A stretch of DNA of 64,000 nucleotides from Calliopum simillimum (Eukaryota > Arthropoda > Insecta > Diptera > Lauxaniidae): contig OX638371.1 of the NCBI GenBank assembly GCA_951812925.1, positions 83,089,697 through 83,153,696 of the forward strand, in the 5' to 3' direction. Within the stretch, counting starts at the first letter, position 1, and every line of letters begins with the position of its first letter. Of the stretch, positions 40,601-43,600 are shown one piece after another. The notes beneath the pieces are model-generated. The model was not told the DNA's origin. It did not search any database and worked only from the letters and a program-made list of their open reading frames with translations. The position numbers and the translations under genes are program-made.

Positions 40601-43600
40601 TTTTTATATCACGATTTATTGAAAAAAATCACAATTTGTTCTGAAAAAAAGTACCTTTCTTTTATTACTTGTATCACACTCAAAACAAAGTACTCAAAAA
40701 AAACTCTTCTCATTTTTAAGCACAATGATCACGGCTACATTATGACACCAAAAACTTGTAGATTAAACAAGACAGAAAAAACTACATAGCTTTTGAAAAA
40801 AAAAAAAAATCTAAAAATTCGTGATTTAAGTTTTTAAGTTTTTAATTATTTTCGTGTTTTCAAAAATAAGTTTTTAAAATCCGGAGAAAAACATATATTG
40901 TTTTTTCTTTCTGGTTCAATCTTTAAGTTTTTGATGTCAAAATATAGCCATGATCATTTCGCTCGAAAGTATGGTGAGTTTTCTTAGATTTTTTGCTTTA
41001 AGTGGCATACAGGTAATAAAAGCAAGATACTTCAGTTTGTTTTCACTTTTTTGAAAAAAAAAAATCGGTTAGAACGATTCAAAAAGTTCCTTCAGATTTG
41101 AAATCATCGTCATTTTCTTCATCACTTGGCATTTCTTTTTTACTTAAATTTTGACGGCGAGCAAATCTTCGTGCGGATGTGTATGGTCTCAATTCCATCT
41201 GAAGTTTGGAAGTATGAAATATGAATAGTTTATATTTAACCTCAAACTATTTCTCAAAAAGAAAAAACTTACTGCTACAGTTTTTCTTCTACACCGCCTA
41301 TTATATTTTCTTGAATCCTAAATAAAATTCATTGTTAAAAATATCAATAAAGTTAATTATTGTAACTGCAAACTTTAGGAATGAAAAAAGAGTAATTTGA
41401 AATATGAGTTAGTGTGTCAATACTCACTTCTGTATATGAAGGATATTCCATGTTTGGATCATCATCAGGTAAGGAAGGTAAGTTTGGAACGAGATGAGCC
41501 TGAAAATTATTTTGTAAAAAGTTTATTAAAAAATCTCTTAGAGCAACAACATACAAATGATTTTGCGAATGAGTCATCTACACCAGTCGGCATTATTATT
41601 TTGACGAAATCTATTTGAATGTTGCTTTGCTTAAAGTCAAATTTCCTTATGCAGGCCAGTAAAAATCGACTATTAGATTTTAATATATCTATTACCATAT
41701 TTTGGTAGCTTTAGAGCAAATATGTCAGCGTAGAACAAAAGTGAGCCAATTTTGGCTCGACTACAACAAAAATAATATTTCAATATTATGCAAATTTCGC
41801 AGAAATACAACAATCACAGAAATAATTTTTTTTGTTATTTGTTGAGCTTGTCAAAATTTCGCGGAATTAAACATTTGCGAAAAATTGTTTTTGTTGTTTC
41901 GCATAAAAAAAAACAACAAATAATTTTTCGTGTGTGTTGTTGTCCTCAGAATTTTTAGAAATTATTGAAATATTGTTGTTGTTATAAACGAGCCACCAAG
42001 AAAACAACAAAAAATTGTTTTTCTAATTGTTGTCCTTCGGGGAATTTGAATTTGTTGTAAAAAAAGAAAATTTTGCGCTGACTGCGCTTGGCTCAGTGAT
42101 TTTAAAACGCTGACACCCTTGCTTTAGAGGTTAAAAGTAAAACCCCAAAATAGGTTTTTGAAAATTTTAATTTTTCAAAAATTTATGAGTGATTGAAAAT
42201 TTCAGGTACATTTTTTTTAAATTACAATATATCAGCGAATAATTTTTGGATTTTAATGAAAATTGGATTGTATGTTAAGAATTAGTAGAGGAACAAAATA
42301 AAAAATAGTTCACGTAAAAAAAATATAATTTGTTTATACATAATTAATTTTACAATAAACAAGTGATAATTTAACTAACTTCTCGGTGTTGTAGGAGAAA
42401 ATTTTTTCACAACAAATATTCGTTAAACTATCAGCTTAATAACTGCAAAAGAAAATTTTTGTAATCTACAGGGTGGCTGATTCGAACTGTTACCAACTTC
42501 AGATAGACTTATCTGACAGATGGAACATGACAGCTGTCTAAAAATTGGCATGATGTTAGCTCATTCTATTGTCAACAAGTAACCAAAAGCATTTGCGCGT
42601 CAGTTTATTGAAAATAAAAAATTTTCGAAATGGAATTTAAACGTAATAGTGTGATTGCTCTTTATTTGACTGGAAAATCGCAACCAGCAATTGTTCGTGA
42701 GCTGAAACATTTAAAAGTGAATAAAATGTTTGTGTATCGGACCATAACACGTTACAATGATACCGGCAGCGTTGCCAAACGAGATGGTAGTGGTCGGAAA
42801 ATAACTGCAACATCACCAGAAATGGTTCGAAAGGTGAAGGCCAGAATTGAGCGAAATCCGAGACGCAGTGGCAGACAAATGGGTGCCGAGCTGAAAATAT
42901 CGCGTGAACGAATGCAACACATATTGTCAAACAAGCTCGGACTAAAGACCCTCAAGTTCCAAAAGGCGCATGATCTCACTCCTGCTCAAAAAAAAGTTAG
43001 GCTCGATAGAGCCAAGGAGTTGTTGCTCTTGCACGCCGCCGGAAATCTGTCACAAATTGTCTTCTCTGATGAGAAAAATTACTGTATCCAGCAATATGTA
43101 AACAAACAAAATGATCGGGTTTACTTGACAGAGAAGTCCTACGGAAATTTGAATGTTCGTTTGGCCACCAGGACGCAGGCACCACCGCATGTGATGGTTT
43201 GGGCTGCAGTGACTGCACTCGTTTTTTTGGCCGCTGGCGTCAAAGTAAACGCCCAGGTGTATCGTGAGTCAGTGTTGGAGGGTCCAATTTTCATTAAAAT
43301 CCAGTAATTATTCGCTGATATATTGTAATTTAAAAAAAATTTACCTGAAATTTTCAATCAATCATAAATTTTTGAAAAATTAATATTTTCAAAAACCTAT
43401 TTTGGGGTTTTACTTTTAACCTCTAAAGCTACCAAAATATGTTAATAGATATATTAAAATCTAATAGTCGATTTTTACTGGCCCGCATAAGGAAGACCGT
43501 ATTTCCAGCTATATGCATACCAAATATTTTGCAGTTTATCTTTTGCAATATTATTCTGCAGATTAAAATATAAAAAATATAAGGAGGGAACGAATTTTGT

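Larger units (their letters stand above)
35650..41640. repeat. Segmental tandem duplication carrying four exons per copy
   Basis: Copy 1 (about 35650-37900) and copy 2 (about 38460-41640) each contain exons SYHTS, KLLxYS, DSRKYNRR and EYPS in the same order, with aligned introns ('aacggctagtaa', 'cattaaccacacatac', 'aattattttgt'). The copies differ by later insertions, including the 38638-38872 MITE. Confidence 0.82.
41645..43492 (+). mobile_element. Tc1/mariner-superfamily element with about 190-bp TIRs, interrupted
   Basis: Right arm about 43305-43492 is the inverse of a left arm split into 41645-41716 and 42122-42250 by a hAT-like MITE. Outer ends 'ccttatgcaggccagt' and 'actggcccgcataagg'. 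Confidence 0.82.
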
